From Sulfurimonas sp. (lineage in GTDB: Bacteria; Campylobacterota; Campylobacteria; Campylobacterales; Sulfurimonadaceae), in the NCBI GenBank assembly GCA_026987995.1, contig JALSMC010000004.1, positions 1-5,318 on the forward strand: a stretch of 5,318 bases of DNA, given 5' to 3'. Under the pieces are notes generated by a model that searched no databases, was not told where the DNA came from, and was given only the letters and a program-made list of their open reading frames with translations. The position numbers and the translations under genes are program-made. Below, one piece after another: positions 1-5,318 of this stretch. The first letter of the stretch is position 1; the number at the start of each line of letters is the position of its first letter.

Positions 1-1
1 C

Positions 2-757
2 AAACCTACAGTTTTGGCTTGTGATATTTTCAAGCAGAAGCTTCTAAACATCCTTGAGCATGCTATTGTTGAGATAGACTTAACAAGCATAGAGATAATA
101 ACCCCTCTGCAACTCATAAATAAACATCTTGTAAAACTTGGGGAACAAACTATTTCATATGTAGAAATCAATCCAAAACTTATGAAAAAAAACTATGCAG
201 TTGCTGATATTATTATGTGTGATGACTCAGAGCAGCTTCCAAGCGAATTTCTTAAGTACATAAACCATATACAAAATAAAGCCACATTAGTTCTAGTAAC
301 TACACTGAGTATCAATGCAAGTCTTAGTAAAAATTTTAAATTTTCTAATAGAGAAGTCAACTTCTATAAAACAAACCCACATGCCAAGGCTCTTCATCTA
401 ATATCAAACTTAATTGCAAAAAAAGTTAAAAATATTCTTGTAGTAAGCAACTCAATAAGTGCTCAAAAGCTAAAAGATGACCTTGCTTCATTTATAGAAG
501 ATACACCTGAACTTATCGATAGTTCTACTGCTCTTATAAATCAAAATTTCAATAACTTACTCTTTTGTAATTATTCTGATCTTAATGAATTGAAGACTGA
601 TCATATTATTCTTATGGATTTATGTTTTGTCAGCGAAAATTCGATAGAATATGCCTTTAATTTAGCAAAGACATCAGTTGATGTTTTATTTGAAGAAGAG
701 TGTGAAGAGATTAAAGAGCTAAGGAATAGATATGAGCAAGGTTCAAAAGAGCGATGA
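2..757 (+). CDS. Helicase-like protein of degenerate SF1 (UvrD/Rep) type, 5'-truncated by window edge
   Basis: No confident family match. The frame is open from base 2, so the true start lies upstream; the TTG at 14 is probably internal. Counting from that codon, segments resemble SF1 helicase motifs in the right order. Residues 65-76 ([12 protein letters not shown]) look like motif II (hhhDEAQDLP), and 89-97 form a beta strand like the one at motif III. Residues 140-157 ([13 protein letters not shown] within) match the start of domain 2A. Residues 183-202 ([19 protein letters not shown] within) recall the 'KGLEfdhVil' motif V region, and 212-226 ([15 protein letters not shown]) recall motif VI 'YVAlTRAkerL'. 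The key motif II Glu appears replaced (DDSEQ for DEAQD), and the motif V Lys-Gly and motif VI Arg are missing. Any Walker A would lie off the window. It may therefore be an inactive or regulatory helicase relative. The stop overlaps msrB by 26 bases. Seen: motif order. Inferred: family. Confidence 0.6.
   Translation, partial: KPTVLACDIFKQKLLNILEHAIVEIDLTSIEIITPLQLINKHLVKLGEQTISYVEINPKLMKKNYAVADIIMCDDSEQLPSEFLKYINHIQNKATLVLVTTLSINASLSKNFKFSNREVNFYKTNPHAKALHLISNLIAKKVKNILVVSNSISAQKLKDDLASFIEDTPELIDSSTALINQNFNNLLFCNYSDLNELKTDHIILMDLCFVSENSIEYAFNLAKTSVDVLFEEECEEIKELRNRYEQGSKER
721..725 (+). promoter_or_regulatory. Shine-Dalgarno site of msrB
   Basis: AAGGA lies six bases before the ATG at 732, inside the coding sequence of the upstream helicase-like gene. 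It supports 732 as the msrB start despite the 26-base overlap, and it suggests that msrB is translated by coupling or re-initiation within the upstream reading frame. Confidence 0.6.
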
Positions 758-1121
758 AGAGTGGAGAGCACAATTAAGCCCTGAGGCTTATAGTGTTTGC
801 AGAGAGCATGGTACTGAAGCACCTTTTAGTGGTGAGTACAATGAAAATAAAGCGGATGGTACTTACAAGTGTGTGTGTTGTGGGACTCCTCTTTTTGAAT
901 CTGATACTAAATTTGATTCAGGAACGGGTTGGCCGAGTTACTTCGAAACAATTGAGAATGCTGTTACTGAAATAAAAGACGGGACACTTGGTATGATGCG
1001 AGTAGAAGTAGTATGCAGCAGTTGTGATGCTCACTTAGGGCATGTTTTCCCTGATGGACCAGAGCCAACAGGTCAAAGATATTGTATCAACTCAGTTTGT
1101 TTAACATTTGAGGAAGAATAA
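732..1121 (+). CDS. msrB: Peptide-methionine (R)-S-oxide reductase MsrB
   Basis: Reduces the R-epimer of methionine sulfoxide in oxidised proteins back to methionine, normally with thioredoxin as electron donor. At 129 residues it is a complete stand-alone MsrB domain with no signal peptide, so cytoplasmic. Two CxxC pairs, Cys47/Cys50 and Cys95/Cys98, form the structural zinc site. GTGWPS (64-69) and [10 protein letters not shown] (101-110) are family signatures. Cys118 in RYCINS is the catalytic cysteine that attacks the sulfoxide. The usual resolving cysteine of E. coli-type enzymes (SGCGWPS) is Thr65 here, so recycling may be direct or may use another cysteine (Cys23, Cys49 or Cys123); this is inference. 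The ATG is preceded by AAGGA. The gene overlaps the upstream frame by 26 bases and is one base from the cyclophilin gene, so it is almost certainly co-transcribed. Confidence 0.97.
   Translation: MSKVQKSDEEWRAQLSPEAYSVCREHGTEAPFSGEYNENKADGTYKCVCCGTPLFESDTKFDSGTGWPSYFETIENAVTEIKDGTLGMMRVEVVCSSCDAHLGHVFPDGPEPTGQRYCINSVCLTFEEE
1110..1116 (+). promoter_or_regulatory. Shine-Dalgarno site that sets the cyclophilin start
   Basis: GAGGAAG at the very end of msrB, with the AGGA core 8 bases before the ATG at 1123. It favours that ATG over the in-frame TTG at 1108, which would place the site inside the coding region and add five charged or polar residues before the signal peptide. Confidence 0.65.
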
Positions 1122-1122
1122 T

Positions 1123-1728
1123 ATGCTTAAATTTAGTTCACTATTTTTTACACTCCTCTTAAGTCTCAATTTTACTGCATGTACAACAGACTCAATGCAG
1201 ACAAACAAAAGTAAAACTTCTACAGTTAAAAAAGTCGCTACAACTTCAAAACATCCAATAGTTATACTCCAGACCACTAAAGGTGATTTAGAAATAGAGC
1301 TTTTTCCTGAAGTAGCACCAATGGCTGTTGAAAATTTTATGACTCATATAAAAGATGGCTACTATAATGGTATAGCTTTTCACAGAATTATTAAAGACTT
1401 TATGATTCAAGGTGGTGATCCTACAGAGAGTGGTGCTGGTGGCGAATCTATCTGGCATAAAGATTTTAAAGATGAGTTTAAAAATCTTACATTTGACAAG
1501 GCTGGAATACTCGCTATGGCAAACCGTGGACCTTCGACAAATGGCAGTCAGTTCTTTATAACAACAGCTCCAACACCTTGGTTAAACGGACATCATACTA
1601 TTTTTGGTGCAATTAGCCCAAAATCAGTTACAGTGCTAAACGAACTCAACAATACTCCTGTAAATGGTTCAAAACCTACAAATAGAGTTGAAATAATCAA
1701 AGCATATATTAAAAGTGAAGGGAAATAA
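1123..1728 (+). CDS. Cyclophilin-type peptidyl-prolyl cis-trans isomerase, probable lipoprotein
   Basis: Catalyses cis-trans isomerisation of Xaa-Pro bonds during protein folding. The product is 201 residues. Residues 1-19 are a hydrophobic signal sequence followed by Cys20 in FTAC, a lipobox-like site whose Phe at -3 is less common than Leu. A Ser/Thr/Lys-rich linker (about 21-43) precedes the cyclophilin domain (about 46-198). The active-site set aligned with human CypA is intact: Arg88, Phe93, Met94, Gln96 (FHRIIKDFMIQGGD), Asn134, Phe145 (GSQFFI), Trp153, Leu154 and His158 (PWLNGHHTIFG). The enzyme should be active and sit in the periplasm or be anchored to a membrane; which membrane cannot be told. 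It starts one base after the msrB stop, and its stop shares one base with the next ATG. It could be named ppiA or ppiB, but orthology is not established, so no symbol is given. Confidence 0.93.
   Translation: MLKFSSLFFTLLLSLNFTACTTDSMQTNKSKTSTVKKVATTSKHPIVILQTTKGDLEIELFPEVAPMAVENFMTHIKDGYYNGIAFHRIIKDFMIQGGDPTESGAGGESIWHKDFKDEFKNLTFDKAGILAMANRGPSTNGSQFFITTAPTPWLNGHHTIFGAISPKSVTVLNELNNTPVNGSKPTNRVEIIKAYIKSEGK
1718..1723 (+). promoter_or_regulatory. Shine-Dalgarno site of the phosphate transporter gene
   Basis: AAGGGA in the last codons of the cyclophilin gene, four bases before the ATG at 1728. The spacing is on the short side. An in-frame ATG at 1743 has only GGA, ten bases upstream, so the 1728 start in the TAATG stop/start overlap is preferred. 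Confidence 0.5.
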
Positions 1729-3371
1729 TGGAAATCCAAACAATGAAAAAACTTGAAGAAGAAGCTTTAAAGAAAAGTGGTACAGACTTTACACGCTTAG
1801 GTTTCGCACTCTTTTTTATGATAGGTGTTCTTACTTTTAGTTTTTTAAGTAATGGTGGGATTCCTAACAATATGTTCTTAGCAGTTGCAGCCCTTATCGG
1901 TGCATATATGGCTATGAATATCGGAGCGAATGATGTAGCCAACAATGTTGGTCCGGCAGTTGGTTCTAAAGCTATGACAATGACAATGGCTATTATGATT
2001 GCAGCTATATTTGAAGCAGCTGGTGCTCTTATAGCAGGTGGGGAAGTTGTAAAAACCATAAAAAAAGGTATTATCGATATCTCCGCGTTTGGTGGCAATG
2101 CTGATCCTTTTATTTGGGCGATGATGGCAGCACTTTTAGCTGCTGCTCTTTGGCTTAACTTCGCGACTATGATGCGAGCTCCAGTTTCTACTACACACTC
2201 TATTGTTGGTGGTGTTATGGGTGCAGGTATCGCTGCTGCTGGTTTTAGTATAGTAGACTGGGGAACGATGGCAAAAATAGCTGCTTCATGGGTTATCTCT
2301 CCTGTTCTTGGTGGTGTAATTGCAGCTGCATTTTTGTTTTCTATTAAAAAATCTATCGTTTTTCAAGATGACAAGGTCGCTGCTGCAAAAAAATGGGTTC
2401 CAGTCTTTGTAGCTGTAATGTCATGGGCTTTTGTTACATACCTCACGCTCAAAGGTCTTAAAAAGATATGGCCTCAAATAGTTGAACTACTCAACTACTT
2501 ACCACTTGTTAGTATTGAAATGAGTAAAAAGCCTTCTCTACTTACTGCCTTAGTTATGGGTGGACTAGTTGCTATAGCTGTATTTTTCTCTGTAAGAATG
2601 AGATTAACCTCAAATAAAAAAGTTTTAGAAAACACTAAAGCATCAGTAAACACTCTTTTTACTATTCCTCTTGTATTTGCAGCTGCACTTTTAAGCTTTG
2701 CACATGGTGCAAATGATGTTGCAAATGCAATTGGTCCACTAGCTGCTATTAACGATGCTGTAGTAAATGGTGGTATCTCAAGTAAAGCGAGTATTCCTTT
2801 ATGGGTAATGGGAGTTGGAGCACTCGGTATTGCACTTGGTCTTGCACTTTATGGTCCTAAACTTATAAAAACAGTAGGAACAGAGATAACAGAACTTGAT
2901 CAAATTCGTGCTTTTTCTATCGCTATGGCTGCTTCTATTACAGTAATTATTGCATCTCAACTTGGTCTTCCTGTAAGTTCAACTCATATCGCTATTGGTG
3001 GTGTTTTTGGTGTTGGATTTTTGAGAGAGTACTTACAACTCAATGATACAACTACTATAGAAGAAGATAAAAGTATTATTAAAGATGAAAAATCTAATCT
3101 TCATGCTTATAAATCTGAACTTGAAAAACTTGAGAAAAAAGATGAAAAAAGTACTTTTGAGTATGAAAGAGTAGTTGAGCTTTACAAGTTAATCGTTGAT
3201 GAAGAAAAACTTATAAAATCTACTAAAAGACATATAAAACAGACAAAAAAAGTAGAGTATGTTAAACGAGATGCTGTGAAAAAAATTATTGCAGCATGGC
3301 TTATAACAGTTCCTGCTGCTGCAGTATTAGCAGCTTTACTATTCTTTATGATTAAAGGGATAATGCTTTAG
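1728..3371 (+). CDS. pit: PiT-family inorganic phosphate transporter (Pho4 domain)
   Basis: Inner-membrane, low-affinity phosphate permease; bacterial family members couple uptake of phosphate, often as a neutral metal-phosphate, to an ion gradient. At 547 residues it is somewhat longer than E. coli PitA. The inverted duplication typical of the family is plain. GANDVANNVGP (66-76) recurs as GANDVANAIGP (327-337), and APVSTTHS (151-158) recurs as LPVSSTH (414-420). About ten to twelve hydrophobic segments lie between residues 24 and 434, with a final one at about 520-543. Before that last segment is a highly charged Lys/Glu stretch (about 444-517), probably a cytoplasmic helical or coiled-coil arm. 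A loop around 290-305 links the two halves. The substrate ion is inferred from the family; sulfate is a less likely alternative. It is the last gene of the plus-strand run and ends two bases from the convergent folP stop. No neighbouring phoU or Pho-box is visible. Confidence 0.95.
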   Translation: MEIQTMKKLEEEALKKSGTDFTRLGFALFFMIGVLTFSFLSNGGIPNNMFLAVAALIGAYMAMNIGANDVANNVGPAVGSKAMTMTMAIMIAAIFEAAGALIAGGEVVKTIKKGIIDISAFGGNADPFIWAMMAALLAAALWLNFATMMRAPVSTTHSIVGGVMGAGIAAAGFSIVDWGTMAKIAASWVISPVLGGVIAAAFLFSIKKSIVFQDDKVAAAKKWVPVFVAVMSWAFVTYLTLKGLKKIWPQIVELLNYLPLVSIEMSKKPSLLTALVMGGLVAIAVFFSVRMRLTSNKKVLENTKASVNTLFTIPLVFAAALLSFAHGANDVANAIGPLAAINDAVVNGGISSKASIPLWVMGVGALGIALGLALYGPKLIKTVGTEITELDQIRAFSIAMAASITVIIASQLGLPVSSTHIAIGGVFGVGFLREYLQLNDTTTIEEDKSIIKDEKSNLHAYKSELEKLEKKDEKSTFEYERVVELYKLIVDEEKLIKSTKRHIKQTKKVEYVKRDAVKKIIAAWLITVPAAAVLAALLFFMIKGIML

Positions 3372-3373
3372 CG

Positions 3374-4519
3374 TTAAACTCTATCAAGAGCCTCTTGAAG
3401 TTTTATAGCTTGAGAGTGTTCTTTGACATCATGCACTCTGAGTATAGAAGCACCATTTTTGAGTGCTTCAAGATGGAGTGCAATTGTTCCACCTAACCTC
3501 TCTTTTACTTCTACTTTATTATCAACACTTGCTATCATTGACTTTCTTGAAGCACCTACTAAAAGAGGTTTTCCTAAACTCATAAAATGTTCTAAATGTT
3601 TTATAAGCATAAGGTTATCTTCTAAAGTTTTCCCAAATCCAATTCCTACATCTAATATGATGTTTTGAATGCCAAAAGATTCAGCTTTTTTAACTCTTTC
3701 TTCTAAAAAGAGATACACATCATCTAAGATATTACTGTACTCTGGATTGTCTTGCATTGTTTGAGGTGAGCCTTGCATATGCATTATGACTACACTTGCA
3801 TTATACTTAGCACAAAGTTTACAGACCTCATCATTTGATAAACCCGTAATATCATTCACGATTTTAAAGCCTGCGTTTAATGCATACTCTACAACCTTAG
3901 GCTCGTAACTATCTATACTAAAGTCTACGATCTCATATAACTTTTTGGCTTTAATAATATCTACAATAGGTTGCACACGTGAGAGTTCTTCTTCAACACT
4001 TACTTCTTTTGCATTAGGAGCAGAAGAGACACCACCTATATCTATAATAGTTGCACCCTCGTCTATCATAGTCATAATTTCTTTTATCGCACCTGTACTA
4101 CTAAAACGACTACTAGAATAAAAGCTATCATCATTGGCATTAATAATTCCCATCACATCTATAGCTTCTGGTCTTTTTACAGAAACTATTGTTTTTAACT
4201 TGTGTGCTAATTCTTTTAAACCAAATGGTTGTGCTAACTCTTTTCTTGCTAAGGTTTTAAGTTGTGAAGTTGTGGCAATAAGAAGACAATCGACAGTAGG
4301 AGTTTTTGCGAGAACTGTCCCCCGAGGAACAGCTAAATCAGCACCGATAGAGAGAGCATCTTGTTTTAAAATATTTGCACCACCGACATTAAGCTCTTTA
4401 ATTTTTATAATATGTGTCTTGGCTTTAGCACTTAAAATACTTATACCACCAGAATCAACATTAATATCTTTTAAATACTTCTTTATATCAATGTTACTAC
4501 TAAGATGCTCTACTATCAT
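3374..4519 (-). CDS. folP: Dihydropteroate synthase FolP with N-terminal extension
   Basis: Joins p-aminobenzoate to 6-hydroxymethyl-7,8-dihydropterin pyrophosphate in cytoplasmic folate synthesis. At 381 residues it is about 100 longer than E. coli FolP. An N-terminal region (about 1-115) with NVGGANIL (44-51) and GADLAVPRG (59-67) precedes the TIM-barrel domain (about 118-381). Active-site motifs: MGIIN (123-127, pyrophosphate-binding Asn127), Asp160, SIDSY (201-205, Asp203), NDITG (222-226), MHMQG (246-250), DVGIGFGK (290-297), SRK (324-326) and RVHDV (361-365). Loop 1 (NANDDSF for NVTPDSF) and loop 2 (GGVSSAPNA for GGESTRPGA) depart from the usual consensus, yet all later residues are kept, so I infer an active enzyme of the lineage-specific form. 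The ATG at 4519 shares one base with the holB stop (TGATG). A GTG one codon earlier (4522) is an alternative start with a 4-base overlap. It is the last gene of the hobA-holB-folP run. Confidence 0.94.
   Translation of the reverse strand: MIVEHLSSNIDIKKYLKDINVDSGGISILSAKAKTHIIKIKELNVGGANILKQDALSIGADLAVPRGTVLAKTPTVDCLLIATTSQLKTLARKELAQPFGLKELAHKLKTIVSVKRPEAIDVMGIINANDDSFYSSSRFSSTGAIKEIMTMIDEGATIIDIGGVSSAPNAKEVSVEEELSRVQPIVDIIKAKKLYEIVDFSIDSYEPKVVEYALNAGFKIVNDITGLSNDEVCKLCAKYNASVVIMHMQGSPQTMQDNPEYSNILDDVYLFLEERVKKAESFGIQNIILDVGIGFGKTLEDNLMLIKHLEHFMSLGKPLLVGASRKSMIASVDNKVEVKERLGGTIALHLEALKNGASILRVHDVKEHSQAIKLQEALDRV
3384..3404 (+). terminator. Weak candidate terminator palindrome downstream of pit
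   Basis: TCAAGA (3384-3389), loop GCC, TCTTGA (3393-3398), then AG and four T on the plus strand. It begins 12 bases after the pit stop and lies within the last codons of folP. The stem is only six base pairs and the T run is short, so this is a possible weak intrinsic terminator for the plus-strand transcript. It may be a coincidence of folP codons. On the other strand the stem is followed by TAGAGTTTAA, a poorer tail. Confidence 0.25.
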
Positions 4520-5139
4520 CACTTTTCTCTTGCAAAACTCATAAGTAGCATTGCTAAAACACTTTGCGGTCGAGAGTTCAGACTTAAAAGTCTATATGCT
4601 TTATCAAAATTATCTAACTGTAGTGGTGAAAGAATAAGCATATCAACTACTGTAGCTCTATGAAAAAGTGCCTGAACGAGCTCTTTTGCTTCTTCTTTTT
4701 TTACTCGTGCATTCTCTTTTAAAAAACTAAATACATCTTTATAATCAAGTCTTGCAAGATTTAACTCTAATTCATTTACTATATGATGATTATTTATTTT
4801 TAAAATTGGAAGACGCGAACGTACAGTAGGGAGAAGGTTAGACTTGGTTGGACTTATGATTATAAATTCTATGTTTTTTGGAGGTTCCTCAAGCAGTTTG
4901 AGTAAAGAATTTTGTGCCACATCTGAGAGATCGCTTGAACCTAAAATAATATACTTCGTATCCGACTCACTGATATAAGACTCGTGCGCAACAGCCTTCG
5001 CATGTTCTAGTTTAAACACTTCGCCTATTACTACAAACTTCACAACACGAAAAGGTTTTAATTGTTCTTCTAGTTTTGTCACCTCAGACTCTATGTCATC
5101 TGAGATAATGATGTGACCCTTTACTTTAGGAGCTTGCAT
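4519..5139 (-). CDS. holB: DNA polymerase III delta' subunit (short form)
   Basis: Delta' is the stator of the clamp loader that opens the beta sliding clamp and places it on primed DNA. The product is 206 residues, far shorter than E. coli delta' (334). The diagnostic block is YIILGSSDLSDVAQNSLLKLLEEPP, of which NSLLKLLEEPP covers 77-87. It is followed by IIISPTKSNLLPTVRSRL (93-110), containing the sensor-1-like 'SR' (SRC in E. coli). There is no P-loop and no zinc-binding cysteine cluster: the N-terminal part before the Walker-B-like strand is only about 60 residues. Only about 95 residues follow SRL, so the C-terminal collar domain is missing or reduced. Delta' does not need to hydrolyse ATP, so this fits a stator role. 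The start overlaps the end of hobA by 14 bases and has GGAGAGG just upstream. Position between hobA and folP matches H. pylori. Confidence 0.88.
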   Translation of the reverse strand: MQAPKVKGHIIISDDIESEVTKLEEQLKPFRVVKFVVIGEVFKLEHAKAVAHESYISESDTKYIILGSSDLSDVAQNSLLKLLEEPPKNIEFIIISPTKSNLLPTVRSRLPILKINNHHIVNELELNLARLDYKDVFSFLKENARVKKEEAKELVQALFHRATVVDMLILSPLQLDNFDKAYRLLSLNSRPQSVLAMLLMSFAREK

Positions 5140-5318
5140 CTACCTCTCCAAACATAGTCGCGTTTAATGATGCATCAAACAGACGATACAGTTGTAGAAG
5201 TTTTATATCTAAACCTTTATCGTAAGACTTTAGAGTGAAGGCATTGTTAAAGTCCTCATCAAACATCCAGTAGTAACTATTGTCTCGTCTTTTTGCTATA
5301 TCACAGCGTTTGTCATTG
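5126..5318 (-). CDS. hobA: HobA, DnaA-binding initiation factor (C-terminal part, gene runs off the window)
   Basis: The frame is open from the right window edge to a TAA at 5126-5128, giving the last 63 residues. The segment GLDIKLLQLYRLFDASLNA, then TMFGEV, closely parallels the C-terminus of H. pylori HobA as I remember it (DYKLLQLFKLFENALFSVLYNKV). The preceding YYWMFDEDF parallels its FLWLFEEL. HobA is a tetrameric, SIS-fold protein that binds domain I of DnaA and promotes assembly of the initiation complex at oriC, the functional counterpart of DiaA in E. coli. In H. pylori hobA precedes holB and folP, as here. The stop lies 14 bases inside holB, implying coupled translation. The DnaA-binding residues in the N-terminal half are outside the window. 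Identification rests on remembered sequence similarity plus gene order. Confidence 0.82.
   Translation of the reverse strand, partial: NDKRCDIAKRRDNSYYWMFDEDFNNAFTLKSYDKGLDIKLLQLYRLFDASLNATMFGEVDASS
5143..5149 (-). promoter_or_regulatory. Shine-Dalgarno site of holB
   Basis: Read on the minus strand, GGAGAGG lies just before the ATG at 5139, with the GGAG core six bases away. It sits inside the 3' end of hobA and supports the overlapping holB start. Confidence 0.6.

Noticed and set aside
14..16. TTG at 14 as the true start of the first gene
   Set aside because: The frame stays open to the window edge (KPTV precedes it) and no ribosome site is seen, so the gene most likely starts upstream.
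601..822. Minus-strand open frame across the helicase-like/msrB junction
   Set aside because: Both plus-strand genes explain this stretch, and the translated product resembles nothing.
1108..1122. TTG at 1108 as the cyclophilin start
   Set aside because: The ATG at 1123 has an AGGA eight bases upstream and gives a clean signal peptide; the TTG start would consume the ribosome site.
1709..2098. Minus-strand open frame of about 129 codons opposite the start of pit
   Set aside because: It is antisense to strongly conserved PiT coding sequence and has a low-complexity Ala/Ile composition typical of a shadow of membrane-helix codons; no family features.
3315..3334. Inverted repeat GCTGCT/AGCAGC with an 8-base loop near the end of pit, followed by a T-rich stretch
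   Set aside because: It lies inside the coding sequence, before the pit stop, and arises from consecutive Ala codons (GCT/GCA) in the last membrane helix.
3423..3668. Plus-strand open frame of about 81 codons opposite the C-terminal part of folP
   Set aside because: Antisense to the DHPS motifs SRK and DVGIGFGK; no supporting features.
4520..4522. GTG at 4522 as the folP start
   Set aside because: Possible (4-base GTGA overlap with the holB stop), but the ATG immediately following is the stronger codon and differs by one residue only.
4134..4544. Plus-strand open frame of about 136 codons opposite folP
   Set aside because: It is fully antisense to the conserved N-terminal half of FolP and shows no domain or convincing ribosome site.

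Overview
The window looks like chromosomal DNA from a member of the Campylobacterota (formerly Epsilonproteobacteria), most likely a Sulfurimonas-like bacterium. The evidence is AT-rich, tightly packed coding DNA and, on the minus strand, the order hobA-holB-folP. I know this order from Helicobacter pylori, where HobA is the DnaA-binding initiation factor of that lineage. The genus is an inference; the class-level placement is much firmer.

Plus strand, positions 2-3371: four genes run head to tail with essentially no gaps. They are (1) the 3' part of a gene whose product reads like a degraded superfamily 1 (UvrD/Rep-type) helicase; (2) msrB, methionine-R-sulfoxide reductase; (3) a cyclophilin-type peptidyl-prolyl isomerase with a probable lipoprotein signal; and (4) a PiT-family inorganic phosphate transporter. 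The junctions are a 26-base overlap, a 1-base gap and a 1-base overlap, so the four are probably one transcript with translational coupling. MsrB and the cyclophilin both serve protein quality, in the cytoplasm and envelope respectively. The links to the helicase-like gene and to phosphate uptake are not obvious.

Minus strand, positions 5318-3374: hobA (3' end only), holB (a short DNA polymerase III delta' subunit) and folP (a long dihydropteroate synthase with an N-terminal extension) also overlap one another. This joins replication initiation, clamp loading and folate synthesis (which supports nucleotide synthesis) in one transcription unit.

The two units converge with only 2 bases between stop codons at 3371 and 3374. 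The only termination-like structure seen is a small palindrome inside the end of folP. There is no noncoding stretch longer than a few bases, and I found no RNA gene, mobile element, CRISPR array or promoter. The window is mostly ordinary core genome. The most intriguing item is the helicase-like gene, where the motif order is recognisable but the catalytic residues look lost.
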